NCBI GenBank assembly: GCA_008330645.1
Contig: VLTN01000007.1
Coordinates: 248,001 to 312,000 of the forward strand
Direction: 5' to 3'
DNA: 64,000 nt
Source of the DNA: Cafeteria roenbergensis
Taxonomy: Eukaryota > Sar > Bigyra > Bicosoecida > Cafeteriaceae
Part shown: positions 31,323 to 41,346 of the stretch, one piece after another
How the letters are laid out: the number at the start of each line of letters is the position of its first letter
Position numbering within the stretch: the first letter of the stretch is position 1
Notes under the pieces: generated by a model
Told to the model about the DNA's origin: nothing
Seen by the model: only the letters and a program-made list of their open reading frames with translations
The model's database searches: none
Program-made: the position numbers and the translations under genes

Positions 31323-32945
31323 TCATGGGTCGGCTGCAGCTGCCGTGGGCGGCGAGGTGCCGTGGGCCTCCCGCGACGCTCCGGCCGTTGCGCCTGCGCC
31401 AGCGGGCGACTGCGCGCCGTTGAGGGTTCCCACGTGTCCGGGCAGCGGGGAGACTGGCTCGTGCCCCTCGATGGCACCGGAGAGGCCTGGGGAGCCGAGG
31501 CCGTCCTCTGAGGCCGAGGGGAGGAGCGACTGGCCGAGGATGCCGCGGCCGGAGCGCTCGCGCATGCCGTCGTGCCCCCAGGAGCCGCGCAGCTCGCGGG
31601 CCGTCACCCGGTCCACCAGCCGCGCAGCGGTGGTTGCAGCGTCCGCGACGAAGCCGTGCTGCTCCCAGACCTGGCGGCCGAAGAGGTAGGCTCCGTCGTC
31701 GAGCTCCGCAATGTCCAGCCCCTTGGCCTCCGCTTCGGCCGAGACGCGAAGGCCGCCCGTGCAGAAGCCGATGGCCTTGAGCAGCAAGAAGGAGATGATG
31801 ACAGAGTACGCCACGACAAAAGCCACGCCGGCCAGCTGCTTGCCCAGCTGGATGCCGATGTCGTAGTTGTCGTTGGGCGCGCCGCCGAGCGTGGGGGAGC
31901 CGAGGATGGCGACGAGGATGGTTCCCACCATGCCCCCAGTAGCGTGAACGCCGAAGGCGTCGAGGCTCTCGTCCCACCCCGCGCGCTCCTTGACGAACAC
32001 GGCCATGACGTAGCAGACGAAGGCGGAAACCACGCCGATGACGGCTGAGCCGGCCACGCCGACGTACCCGGCAGCAGGGGTGACGCCCGCCAGGCCGGCC
32101 ACAGCTCCGGCGCAGAAGCCGAGAATGGACGGGCGGCCGTGGTGGAGCAGCCACTCGATGCCGGTCCAGCCGAGGGCCCCGAACGCGCCGGCCACATGCG
32201 TTGTGAAGACGGCCATGGAGGCGACGCCGTCGGCCTTGAGGCCGGTGCCGCCCTCGAATCCGATCCAGCCCGTCCACAGCATGCCGGTGCCTAGCACGAC
32301 GAGGGTCATGTTGTGCGGCCGGAACACGGTGTCGGGGTAGCCGCGGCGGGGCCCGACCATGACTGCCGCAACGAGGCCGGCGATGCCGGCGGTGGTGCCC
32401 ACCACCAGGCCGCCTGCCCAGTCGAGGACGCCCCAGCTGTTCATCCAGCCCCCGGGCGCCCAGAGCATGTGGGCGACGGGGCAGTAGACGAGGAGCAGGA
32501 ACCAGCCGGCGAACATGATGACGGCCTTGGTCTTCATGCGCTCCACGACGGAGCCCACGATGAGGGCCGGGCCCAGGAATGCGTAGCTGCCCTGGTACAC
32601 GGCGTCCGCGGCGAGGGGCACTGGCGCGTGGGCGCCGGGGCGGCCCAGCTCGGTGTCCTTGTTGACGCCGGCCATGAAGACGCGGGACACGCCGCCGATG
32701 AAGGGGTTGACGGGTCCGCCGTCGGTGAACGTGATGGAGTAGCCGATGATCACCCAGAGCACGGTGGTCAGGGCGGTGATTGCGAAGCAGGCCGCAATGA
32801 CCGACAGCACGTTCTTGGCGCGCACGAAGCCGCCGTAGAAGAGCGCGAGGCCGGGAAGCGACATGAGCAGCACCAGAGCCGAGCTTGTCAGCACCCACGC
32901 GGTGGCGCCCGCATCGACGCCAGCCTCGTCAGGAAAGTCAGACAT
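31323..32945 (-). CDS. AMT: Ammonium transporter, AmtB/AMT family
   Basis: The protein has 540 residues in one exon, with eleven hydrophobic helices. Family landmarks seen are GLALFYGGFVRAKN, YQGSYAFLGPALIVGSVVER, CPVAHMLW (pore Trp162), LDWAGG (Asp175), FRPHNMTLVVLGTG, CAGAVAGLAGVTPAAGYVG and FGVHATGG (His344). It imports ammonium across the plasma membrane or an internal membrane. Several pore residues are unusual. The first of the twin histidines (E. coli His168) is Gly183 (GGLVVGTTAGIAG), the Phe gate residues are Tyr117/Tyr121, and GFNAGS is GFEGGT. The C-terminal regulatory motif is GLDIAELDDGAY, followed by a cytosolic low-complexity tail. Family assignment is certain. The altered pore raises the question of whether it transports, and how. 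Confidence 0.97.
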   Translation of the reverse strand: MSDFPDEAGVDAGATAWVLTSSALVLLMSLPGLALFYGGFVRAKNVLSVIAACFAITALTTVLWVIIGYSITFTDGGPVNPFIGGVSRVFMAGVNKDTELGRPGAHAPVPLAADAVYQGSYAFLGPALIVGSVVERMKTKAVIMFAGWFLLLVYCPVAHMLWAPGGWMNSWGVLDWAGGLVVGTTAGIAGLVAAVMVGPRRGYPDTVFRPHNMTLVVLGTGMLWTGWIGFEGGTGLKADGVASMAVFTTHVAGAFGALGWTGIEWLLHHGRPSILGFCAGAVAGLAGVTPAAGYVGVAGSAVIGVVSAFVCYVMAVFVKERAGWDESLDAFGVHATGGMVGTILVAILGSPTLGGAPNDNYDIGIQLGKQLAGVAFVVAYSVIISFLLLKAIGFCTGGLRVSAEAEAKGLDIAELDDGAYLFGRQVWEQHGFVADAATTAARLVDRVTARELRGSWGHDGMRERSGRGILGQSLLPSASEDGLGSPGLSGAIEGHEPVSPLPGHVGTLNGAQSPAGAGATAGASREAHGTSPPTAAAADP

Positions 32946-34085
32946 GACAGCTGCCTACCGGTTGAGAGAGCCGATGCTGCGGACGTTGCGGTCGCACCCC
33001 AATTCCAAGACGCAGTGCGAACGACATGAGCGCGGGGCGCGGGGCGAGGGCGGAACCAAAGGGGCCGCAGCGCAAGCAGGGCGCCGCAGCAGCCCGCCGG
33101 GCAGCGCGCCAAGATCGAGGGGACATGGGTCACAGACGCACCCCGCGGGCGAGGACAAGGCGGGGGAGGACACTGAATCGTCGCCGCGCCGCTCGAGCGG
33201 TGCAGGGGCGCCATCGGGCTCCGCAGCTTGCGGGCGGAGGCGTCGGTTGGCCCGCGGCCCACGCGCGGGGCGATGGGGGGCCGACTCCACAACGCTGCGC
33301 GTTCGCGAGCGTGGGGTGCGGGCCGAGCTCGGATCTGCTTGCCGCTGCTCGTTCAACCTGGCTCACCGACCTTGAGGGCTTGCGTGACGATGGCCGGCCT
33401 TGCGACGCTGCCGAGGTTGCAGGGGCGGCGCGGGCGCGCGAGCGCTCGAGCGGCGGGTCCAGAAGAGCCGGGTGTGCCCCAGGAGGAGGAGCGGGGCCGC
33501 GGTGGCGCGCCCTGCTCGCCCTCTGCGCGACCTTGGGCCGCGTGTCGGGGCGCGGCGCATGGAGCCGATTTTCGCGGTAGCCGGAACTTCAACTTGGACA
33601 GAGCTGCTTGCCCGCATCTGCCGTCGCGACCGCGCAGCGCCGAGTCTGCGGCTCCCTGTCGGCCCCATCGGCAAACAGCTGCCTGTCGTGGGCGGAGTGT
33701 ACCCGCCGCACTCCCCTCTGGGGGGTGGGCGTGGAGAGGGACGCTCTTGTGGCACTGCTGAACGGGCCGAGGCGGGCAGCAACGACGCTTCCCTTCAGTT
33801 GCTGCTGCACAGCTGTGCGACTATTCAGCATGCTGAATCGACAGCTGCGGGGGCGCTCGGCCCGGCGACAAGCGGGCCACTGGCAACTATTTGCTGGCCC
33901 GCGCACTGGCGCTTCGGCGGTAGGTTTGCGTGCGGCCGGGCTCGTGAGGAGGCTGGTCGCCGCTCGGCCACCGGTTCTCCTGCTGCCCGCTCGAGCCTGG
34001 TTTCACGCACCTGCTCACGCATACCACCAGTCAAGGGCACAGCGGTCCGCACCGTTTCGCTCATAAAAGCAACGCGAAGCTTGCC
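32946..34085. promoter_or_regulatory. Upstream region of the ammonium transporter gene
   Basis: At 1140 bp this is the largest spacer in the window, between two minus-strand genes. Frames on both strands have no protein character. It contains a perfect 16-bp palindrome at 33823-33838. The promoter of the transporter should lie in the part just above 32945; I cannot identify a core element. Confidence 0.45.
33823..33838. repeat. Perfect 16-bp palindrome
   Basis: ATTCAGCATGCTGAAT reads the same on both strands and is followed by GCTGCGG-like sequence. It could bind a dimeric regulator of the downstream ammonium transporter gene (-), about 880 bp away, or it may be chance. Confidence 0.8.
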
Positions 34086-36594
34086 TCACTGCAGGCCGGG
34101 CCGGCCGAGCTCGGCAAGCGGGACGGCCCTCGCCCGCGCAGCGCTCGCCTTGCGACGCAGGAGCACATCCCCCTGAGGGGACGAAGACCCCGCAGGGTCG
34201 CTGCCGTCGCGAAGCGCCGATGCCCGGTCGCGCGCCTGGGCGCCATGGCGCAAGCTCTGGGCTGCGGCGGAGAGCGGCTGGGGCGGCGCTGCCCTGCCCA
34301 TTGCGCCACCGGCTTGAGGGCCGAAGAGGGCGCCCAAGCTCGCATTCGCCAGCTCTGCCCTGTGCAGCTGCTGCGACTCTGCCTCGTTGGCTCGGCGGGC
34401 CTCTGACGCTTCCGGGGAGCTCGCAGCAGCAGCGAGGGCGGCGCTTCCGGCGTCGTCCTCTTCGCGCAGCGGTGCGAATCCTTCCACGTCTGCGCTGGCA
34501 AGCTCCTGCAGAGACGGCGCCCGCGGCGCTGGGACCAGAGCCCGACCACTGGACCCGGGGATCTTCGCCCCGGGGCTCTGCAGCAGGCTGGGAGCGGCGC
34601 GCTGGCGCGGGTTGCTGCCGCGCGGGCGCCGACCGGGCGAGCCGAGACCGAAGGAGGGGCGAGGGAGGCGGGACGGACTGGGCACCGCGACGCCGTCCTC
34701 CGCCAAGGCAGCGACGCTTGGAAGCGCCGCAGGCTGGGCCGCCCACAGGTCTGAAGCCTCCCCGTCGGCGGGGTGGTCGCCGCTGGCTGCGCGCGGGGGG
34801 GTGCTCGTGGGGCCTGCAGCAGTGGATGGCCTTGCAGGGCTCTCGGGCGCTGGGAAGGCGGCCGCCGCCTTGCGGGCCTCGCGGGCGTGCTTGGCGGCAG
34901 CGGCGCGGCGCAGCTTGGCGCCGATGAGGGCGTCGCCCTGCGGAGAGGACACCTCAGCCGCAAAGCGAGACCGCCGGCTGCGCGGCGACCGGACGTGCAA
35001 GGAGCCCTGGGGGCTTGACGCGGAGTGCGCCCCTGAGCGAGCGACGCCCGCAGGAGACCGGTCTGCGGCAGAGCTTGCGGGACTGCGACCGTCGCGGTGG
35101 GCGCCCCTGCTCGCCGAGCCTCCAGCCGTGCCACTCGCGTCATCGTCATCGTCATCGCTCGCGGGGAGCTCCAGGCTGCCGGACACGCGGCCGTCGCCAC
35201 CCCCGCGCCGGCCTGCACCCCGATTCCGCCCGGGGCCCCGCCACGCACGCCGGGCGTCCTCCTCGTGGCCCCCGCGTGCCTCCTCCTCGTCTTCGTCGTC
35301 GCCATCGTCGTCTGAGTAGCACCCCGGCACCTCCACTGCTCCGCCTGCGCTCAAGGCGTCCTCGTCTGCGCCGCCGGCCGCCGCCTCGGCAGCTGACGCA
35401 AACGATGCCCCAAGGTCGCGCGCCACCGCGCCCACGGCACCGCGGTGGTGGGGCGCACCACTGTCCCTGGAAACAGTGTATACGGCCGCGACAATCGGCG
35501 AGGCTCTCGGCCCCCGCCCCGCTGACACCTCCGCGTCGAGCCACAGCCCCTCCGCCTCCAGGCTGCCTCCGAACACCACAACTCTGGCTCCGAGCCCCAG
35601 TCGCGAAACAATGCCGTTGGCACTGGTGCTAGTCGCATGCCCGGCCCTGGCAGCCTCAGTCCCCGGGCTGGCGCAGCTGCCTCCCATGCCGGGCGCGTCG
35701 CCAGCGCTGAGGAGCAACGCCTCGGCAGCCGCGACCCGGCAGTCGACGCGCCGGTGCGCCCAAAAGTCAGACAGACACGCGGCGTCGACCACGTCGACGG
35801 CGGGCCCGTCGTCCGGCAAGGCGCCCTCCTGCCGCTGCACGTTGGCGAACGCGTCCAGCTCGCCGCGCAGGGCAGAGCCGGGGCGCGACCAGACCACCAC
35901 GCGCGAGAAGCTGCCCAGCAGGCTGGCTGCTGCGACAAACACAGCGCCCCCTCCGGAAGCGTCAATGAGAGTAGCGCCCGGCGAGCACCGCAAGCGGCCA
36001 AGGATACTCGCTGCAGTGGCGATGTCCAAGTCGGCCTCCGAGGGCTCGAACCCCGCCCGGGAGTCCATAGCCAGTCCCTGCGCCTCGGAGAACCGGGCAG
36101 TCGCCTCGGCCACTGCGCTTCCGCGAGCGAGGGCGGGCAGAGTGTGGGAGCGGGGAAGCGAGCTTGCGTTCGGCACTGGATTCGAGCCCCTGCGAGCAGT
36201 GAGCAACGTTGCCAGCGCACGCAGGACCAGGTGCGTGCCCCGGCACGGCAGGGACGCAAGCGCTCGGGTGCTACAGCTGCAAGGAGGCGGCCGCAACTGA
36301 GCAAAGCCTCCGCTCACCTGCAGCCTCGCGAATGTCGGCAACAGCCGAAACCAAGTTTGCAGCCTCGTCCGAGGCTAGCAAGTGCTCCGACAGCGAAGCA
36401 TCACCGCACAGGATAAGGTCTGCGACGAGGCTATCGCAGAGGGGATGCGGCTCGGAGTTGGGGCACGCAGGGCAAGGCAGGCCGCGACTGCCGGGCTGGC
36501 AGTTGGCACATCGCCTCGAGGACCTGCAACGCGGGCTGTGTCGGCGGGCCGCGCGACTCCGGCGGCCCCCGACCACGCCACGCACGGCGCGCAT
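34086..36594 (-). CDS. Possible class I methyltransferase-like protein with low-complexity tail
   Basis: Two-exon model: exon 1 is about 36594-36318, the intron 36317-36113 runs GTGAGC...AAGCGCAG in phase 1, and exon 2 is 36112-34086. This gives about 767 residues. The ATG at 36594 is the best available start but is not certain. The joined sequence is smoothly helical across the junction (SAVADIREAA then VAEATARFSEAQ). Exon 1 has two CxxC pairs (CANC, CPAC) that could bind zinc. Residues about 125-180 resemble a SAM-binding start: ATLIDASGGGAVFVAAASLLG followed by a VVVWSRP strand, like motif I of class I or DOT1-type methyltransferases, but with an imperfect DxGxG. The rest is acidic, Ser/Arg-rich and disordered, with SSPQGD repeated three times. 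Enzyme activity is only a suggestion. Confidence 0.6.
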
Positions 36595-37512
36595 AGCCAC
36601 CCAAGCTCGAGCCGCGCGGCGCACACGCTACGGATCGGGTCCGGGCGGAGGGCGGCGCAGCCGGGCGGCGGTAGCAGCTTTGCTTCGCGACGTTGGCCCA
36701 GGCCTCGCTGGCGGGCCTCACGCTTGACAAGGCGGAGCTCCCCGCCCGTGATTGCGCCACACTTGAACAGTGACGAGGCTAGGTACAGCTGCTGCGCCAG
36801 GCTGCCCATGTCCTGCGCCATCCTGCACTGCGCGGGCTGTGCAATTGCAGCCAGATTGACCCAGACTCGCAGAGTCTTGGGGAATCGAGGCAATATATTG
36901 CCAGCGGCGCAAACACATGTGCTAGCCGAGCCCTGCTGCCGCGGCAGGCTGCGAGGGGCCCAGGGTGCTCCTGCCGTCTGCTCTTGTGGCACCGACTCGA
37001 CGCACCCGTGGCTCTCTTGGTGTCGGCGCGCGCAAAGCCCCGACGGGGGACGCGGTGGTGACCCCCCCTGGGTAACAAGGCATCCTCTTGCGCATAATGC
37101 CGGCTCACAAACTGGCCAGACTCGGCGGCTGCCGTCTACTCGGGGAGCGCTGCTCGTTTGGGAGCGTGCGGGGACCAGCTGCAACATTTGATGGGCGCAC
37201 AAGGATGTTGCTGTGCCGCTCGCTGGCTTAGCTTGGCCCAGTGGTTTCGCTGTTCGTCGTTCTCTGAGGGCCAGGCTGCCACAACGGCCAACTCCCAGAG
37301 GTTCGCGCTTCGCATCTGAACGTGGGGGTGTGCCGTCAGGACCCAACTGCCACCCGCCTGCACCCGGAGCGCGCCTCGCTGATCCCAGCTTCGCCTCCGG
37401 GTGTGCCTTTGTGGGGGCCACGGCAGAGCGAACATTCGGCCCCATCGGCACGGAGTTCGACCCGGCACACTCGCCGGGCAGCCAGGCCTGCTGTCTCGCC
37501 ACTGGGGGCACC
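36595..37512. promoter_or_regulatory. Divergent upstream region of the methyltransferase-like (-) and polycystin (+) genes
   Basis: This is 918 bp without a convincing gene. It contains the AT-rich perfect palindrome GCAATATATTGC at 36890-36901, which stands out in this G+C-rich sequence. More 5' exons of the methyltransferase-like gene could lie here, because its start is not certain. Confidence 0.45.
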
Positions 37513-40500
37513 ATGGCCGCAGTGGGAGATCCTGCCGATGGCCACACGTCCGGGCCACTGCTGCAGACACTTGGCAAAGGCGGAAGGGTGACTGCCTCGC
37601 GCCTGAGGCACCTTGCGCAGGCGATTGAGGCACTGCCAAACCGCTCGGGCCGGCCCTCATCGGTGGTTCCGCCTTCCCCTCCAGTCCCGCCAGCGCATGC
37701 GCCGCCTCCCCTCGCCCCAGTGCGCGGGTCCCAGTCCCTCAGGGCTGGGTTCCTGAGCACCGTCGCGTCTGCCGGGGCTGCGGCCAAGTTCAGGAAAACC
37801 ATCGCCGCGACCAGCTCTCCTCTTGATCACCTGTACGGCTCCTCTTTGAAGGCTAAGGTGAGAGACCCTGCACGTGCCGCAGCCAGAAAAGGCGTGCAGC
37901 GGCCACCCGCTTGCAAGCATGAAGGCTGCCCACGCACAAGCCCCCCCCCCGCGTGTGTGGCTGGTGAGTCGCAAGATCTGGCCAGAGCTGTCGCGGTTCC
38001 GCCGGGCGCTGACCTGCCACTCCCTGCAAATGGCGTCAGAATGCGCCTGGGAGTCAACTGGCGTCAAGCGGGTCAAATGCCAGGAGAGACGAGCAAGGAG
38101 GCCCTGGGTCCCTGAATGCAGCGCTGCTCGCCATTGGTCGCGGCCCCGGCGTCTCGACGGACGAGACCACGGCCACCCCCCGCTGCACCTGCACCCCGGC
38201 CGACGTTGAGAGTGCCAAGCTCTCTTTGCTTCCATTGGCGCAGGGCCTACCCGTGCGGGAGCTCCTGCAAGCAACGTACACCATGACGCGCAGGAAGCTG
38301 TTTCTCGAGGCAGTTTTCTTCTCTCTGTTTCTGGTCACGTTTGTAGGCGTCTGTTTCTCAATCTACGACGTTCACAAGGCCTTCCAGACCAACGATGCCC
38401 TGATAGATCTGTTCCTGGACGAAGAGTTTGAGGGGGCCACATACAAAAAGGTGCGGCCCTACGCGTGCCTCCCTGCGCACAGGATCTGGCAGCGATCGCG
38501 CGCGGGGCGAGCCGCGAAGCCTGGCCATGCTGTGCGTGCCCTCGTGATTCGCAGAACTTTTACGAGATCATGACGATGGAGGAGCTCTGGGTTTGGCTCA
38601 AGGGCCCTGTCATCAACGGCGCGCTGCCTGATCAGTGGTACAACGGCGACCCATTCACGCCGGAAGAGCAAGGCCTGGTACTGTACGCTCCGCGACTGGT
38701 CGGCGGCATTCAGCTGCGCCAAGCTCGGGTCCGGGACGGCACCTGCGGGCAGGCTACCTTGCCAGCGTTGCAGTTTGACGTGCCGAGCGCCAAGTGCTTC
38801 GGGGACTTCTCGATAGCGAACCAGGACACGCGGCCGTTCGGCCCAAACGGCACCTACACGTGGAGCAACAACAACCACGCCATGGAAGGGCTGTTTGGCT
38901 ACGGGCCAAGCTACGGCACGGGGGGCTATGTCACCGTGCTGCCCGCCGACCAGAAGAATGCCTCCGAGGTTCTCGATTCGATGGAGGCCGCGCGGTGGAT
39001 CGACCGCGGCACGAGGGCGGTGATGGTGATGATGAACTTTTACAATGTCCAAACAGATCTGGTCACCGTCGTCCGCCTCATCGTTGAGCTGTTCCCCAGT
39101 GGCCACGTTGTCAAGTCGCACAAGTTCTACAGTTTCCAAGCCGGGCTCTATGACAACTTTTGGTCCTTTGTCCGGGGTGTCTTCGAGGTGGCAATCTTCG
39201 TCTGCGTGCTGGCATTCCTCGCGAGGGAACTTCGCGCCATGTACGAGGCCAAGTCTGTCTCGAGCCATCTGAGCTCGCTCGGCAATGCGTTCGAGATTGG
39301 CCTCCACAGTTTGGCAGTCACCTTCGTGGTGTACTGGATCATGTTCTTGCTGGCTCCGGACCGGCTCAACTTCACCGTCCGGGATGAAAAGTTTCGGGAC
39401 ATTTTTGCCGTCGCGGAGCGCTACAGCTACGCGTTCACAATTGCCGGCTTCATTGGGCTCCTGTTCACGCTCAAGCTGTTTCGGTACTTCGGCGTCTCGT
39501 TGCAGATGCAGGCCCTGTTCAATACCATGCAGCGAGCAGCGCCCGACCTTCTGGCCTTCATGTTCGGCTTCTTGCTGTTGGTCGCCGGGTTCTCCTTCAG
39601 CGGCTGCCTTTTGTGGGGCGGCACCGTGTCAGAATTCCACTCAGTTGCGGCCAGCTTTTCTTCACTGCTGCGCCTGTCGCTGGGAGACTTTGACTACAAC
39701 AAGCTGGCCGCGGCGCAGCCGATTGTGACTGGCTACTTCTTCGCAATCTACGTCGTGATTGTGTATCTCATCGCAATGAACATCCTCATTGCCATCGTGA
39801 CCATGTACTTTGAAGAGGTGACGCGCCTCTTGAAGCGCGAGGAGTCCTGGAAGCAAGCGCTGCCCGGCATCGAGAGCGAGGCCCTCGCGATGTTCATCGA
39901 GTGGGCGAGACCCAGTTGCAGCCGCAGCTGCTGCCGACCCGCCAAGCCGACAGCCAGCGGCCCCCCTGCGGCCCCCTCGCCCCGCAGGCTCCGGCGCGTG
40001 CCTTCGGGCTTGGGCGGATCCCAGAGCTGGTTCCATTGCGGCTGCTGCCCACGGGCAGAGCAGGGCCCCGAGCCAGACGACGACGCGGCTGGGCTGACTC
40101 TGGCTCCCAGGCAAGCCATGCGCGCCGCAGAGGCGGCATTCCACCAGCAGCTCGGCAAGATCATGCACGCAATTCAACGGCTCCGCGGACGTTCACTTGA
40201 GGACTTCATGCGCGACATGTTCCTCGAGACCCGGAACGGAGAGCAAGTGTACATCAACGCCCCCGAGTTGCGGAAGCTCTGCTCAAGCCCGTCAGGGCAC
40301 TTCCCGGACAACAACTCCTTCCGATCATTGCTCCGTTGCCTCTGTCCATGCTGCTGCGGCCCTCGTGGGTGTTGCGCCCCCGTCCGCGGGTTCATGCGCA
40401 AGCCTGCTGGCGGGCCGCGCGGTGAGGAGCGGGACGACGGCTCGGCTGCACGCATCGCTGACCCAGTCGACCGCCTCATGGAGCTGTACTCCGGCCTGAA

Positions 40501-41233
40501 GTGCGTGACTCTGGTGGGGGCCTCCCAGCGCCATCACTTCGCGCTGGATACGTTTGACAAGGAGGTCGATGGGGATACTGACTTTGACTTTATCGAATCA
40601 ACACTGTCCGTGCCGTCGTCGCCCATGTCGTCACGAGCGACGGCGCGCAGGCCATCGATCATAGGACCGTCTCAGCGCCTTCACGAGACACAGAGTCACG
40701 GCGTCGACGATTTGGGCCGTCCGTGGTTCGTTGTGAAAAAGATCAACGTTCGCGGGGTGATGCAGACCCGCCAAATGGTGCTGCACTGCGACCTGGCCGA
40801 GGCGTCGCACTCGTTCCTGCTCAACTATGACCGCCACGGCTTCATTCGCAGGCGCCTGCAGCTTCAGGCACTGGCCCAGATCGAGCAAATGATGACCGAT
40901 GACCGCCTGCTTGGCTTGCTGTTCATCAAGCGCGTCAAGAGCCACGAGCGGGATGAGTCCATCATCGCGGACGCAAAGGACAGCTACTACCTCCTCCTGT
41001 TCAAGTCCGGCCAAGAGCGTCAGGTGTTCGTCGAGACTCTACAAAACATGCTCAACTCAACCATGTCAAGCTCCAGCGAAGAAGCCATCCCGCACCCCGT
41101 CCCGGGGCTGACGCTCGGAGGCGAGCATGCGGGGCGCTTCGGCACCATCGAAGCTGCCACTAAGCAAGTGCGTCCTCGGCCGGTCACCGCATCGTCGCTC
41201 CGCAAGACGGGAATGCCCAGGAGCACAGAGTGA
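37513..41233 (+). CDS. PKD2: Polycystin-2 (TRPP) type cation channel with C-terminal PH-like domain
   Basis: Exons are 37513-37857, 38244-38450 and 38555-41233, all joined in phase 0 (GTGAGA/GCGCAG and GTGCGG/TTCGCAG), giving 1076 residues. S1 is at about 134-155 (FLEAVFFSLFLVTFVGV). The large polycystin lumenal domain covers about 185-385, starting NFYEIMTMEELWVWLKGP. Helices S2-S6 follow. The pore has the selectivity motif SLGDFDYN with Leu560-Gly561-Asp562, and S6 is YLIAMNILIAIVTMYFEEV. PKD2 channels conduct calcium and other cations, mainly in the ciliary membrane. The C-terminal half is unusual: two Cys clusters (near 640 and 780) and a PH-like fold at about 900-1015 (PWFVVKKINVRGVMQTRQMVL...YYLLLFKSGQERQVFVETL). 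The PKD2 core is certain. The PH-like call is by pattern only. Confidence 0.95.
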
Positions 41234-41346
41234 ATTGAACTGCTAGTTTTGCCGGGCTCTTGGACCTGGGCATTTGCGTGTGGGCCAGCCGCAAGGGTCC
41301 AATCGCCAGATCGTTGCGCTGCACGACGATGCTCGCACACACCACG

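Noticed and set aside
33400-34176. 258-codon plus-strand frame in the large spacer
   Set aside because: It is Arg/Pro-rich with no domain and no phase-compatible neighbours, and it overlaps the end of the methyltransferase-like gene.
36181-36200. tRNA T-arm-like GGGCTCGAATCC on the minus strand
   Set aside because: No acceptor stem, D-arm or anticodon arm can be formed around it. It lies within an intron of the methyltransferase-like gene.
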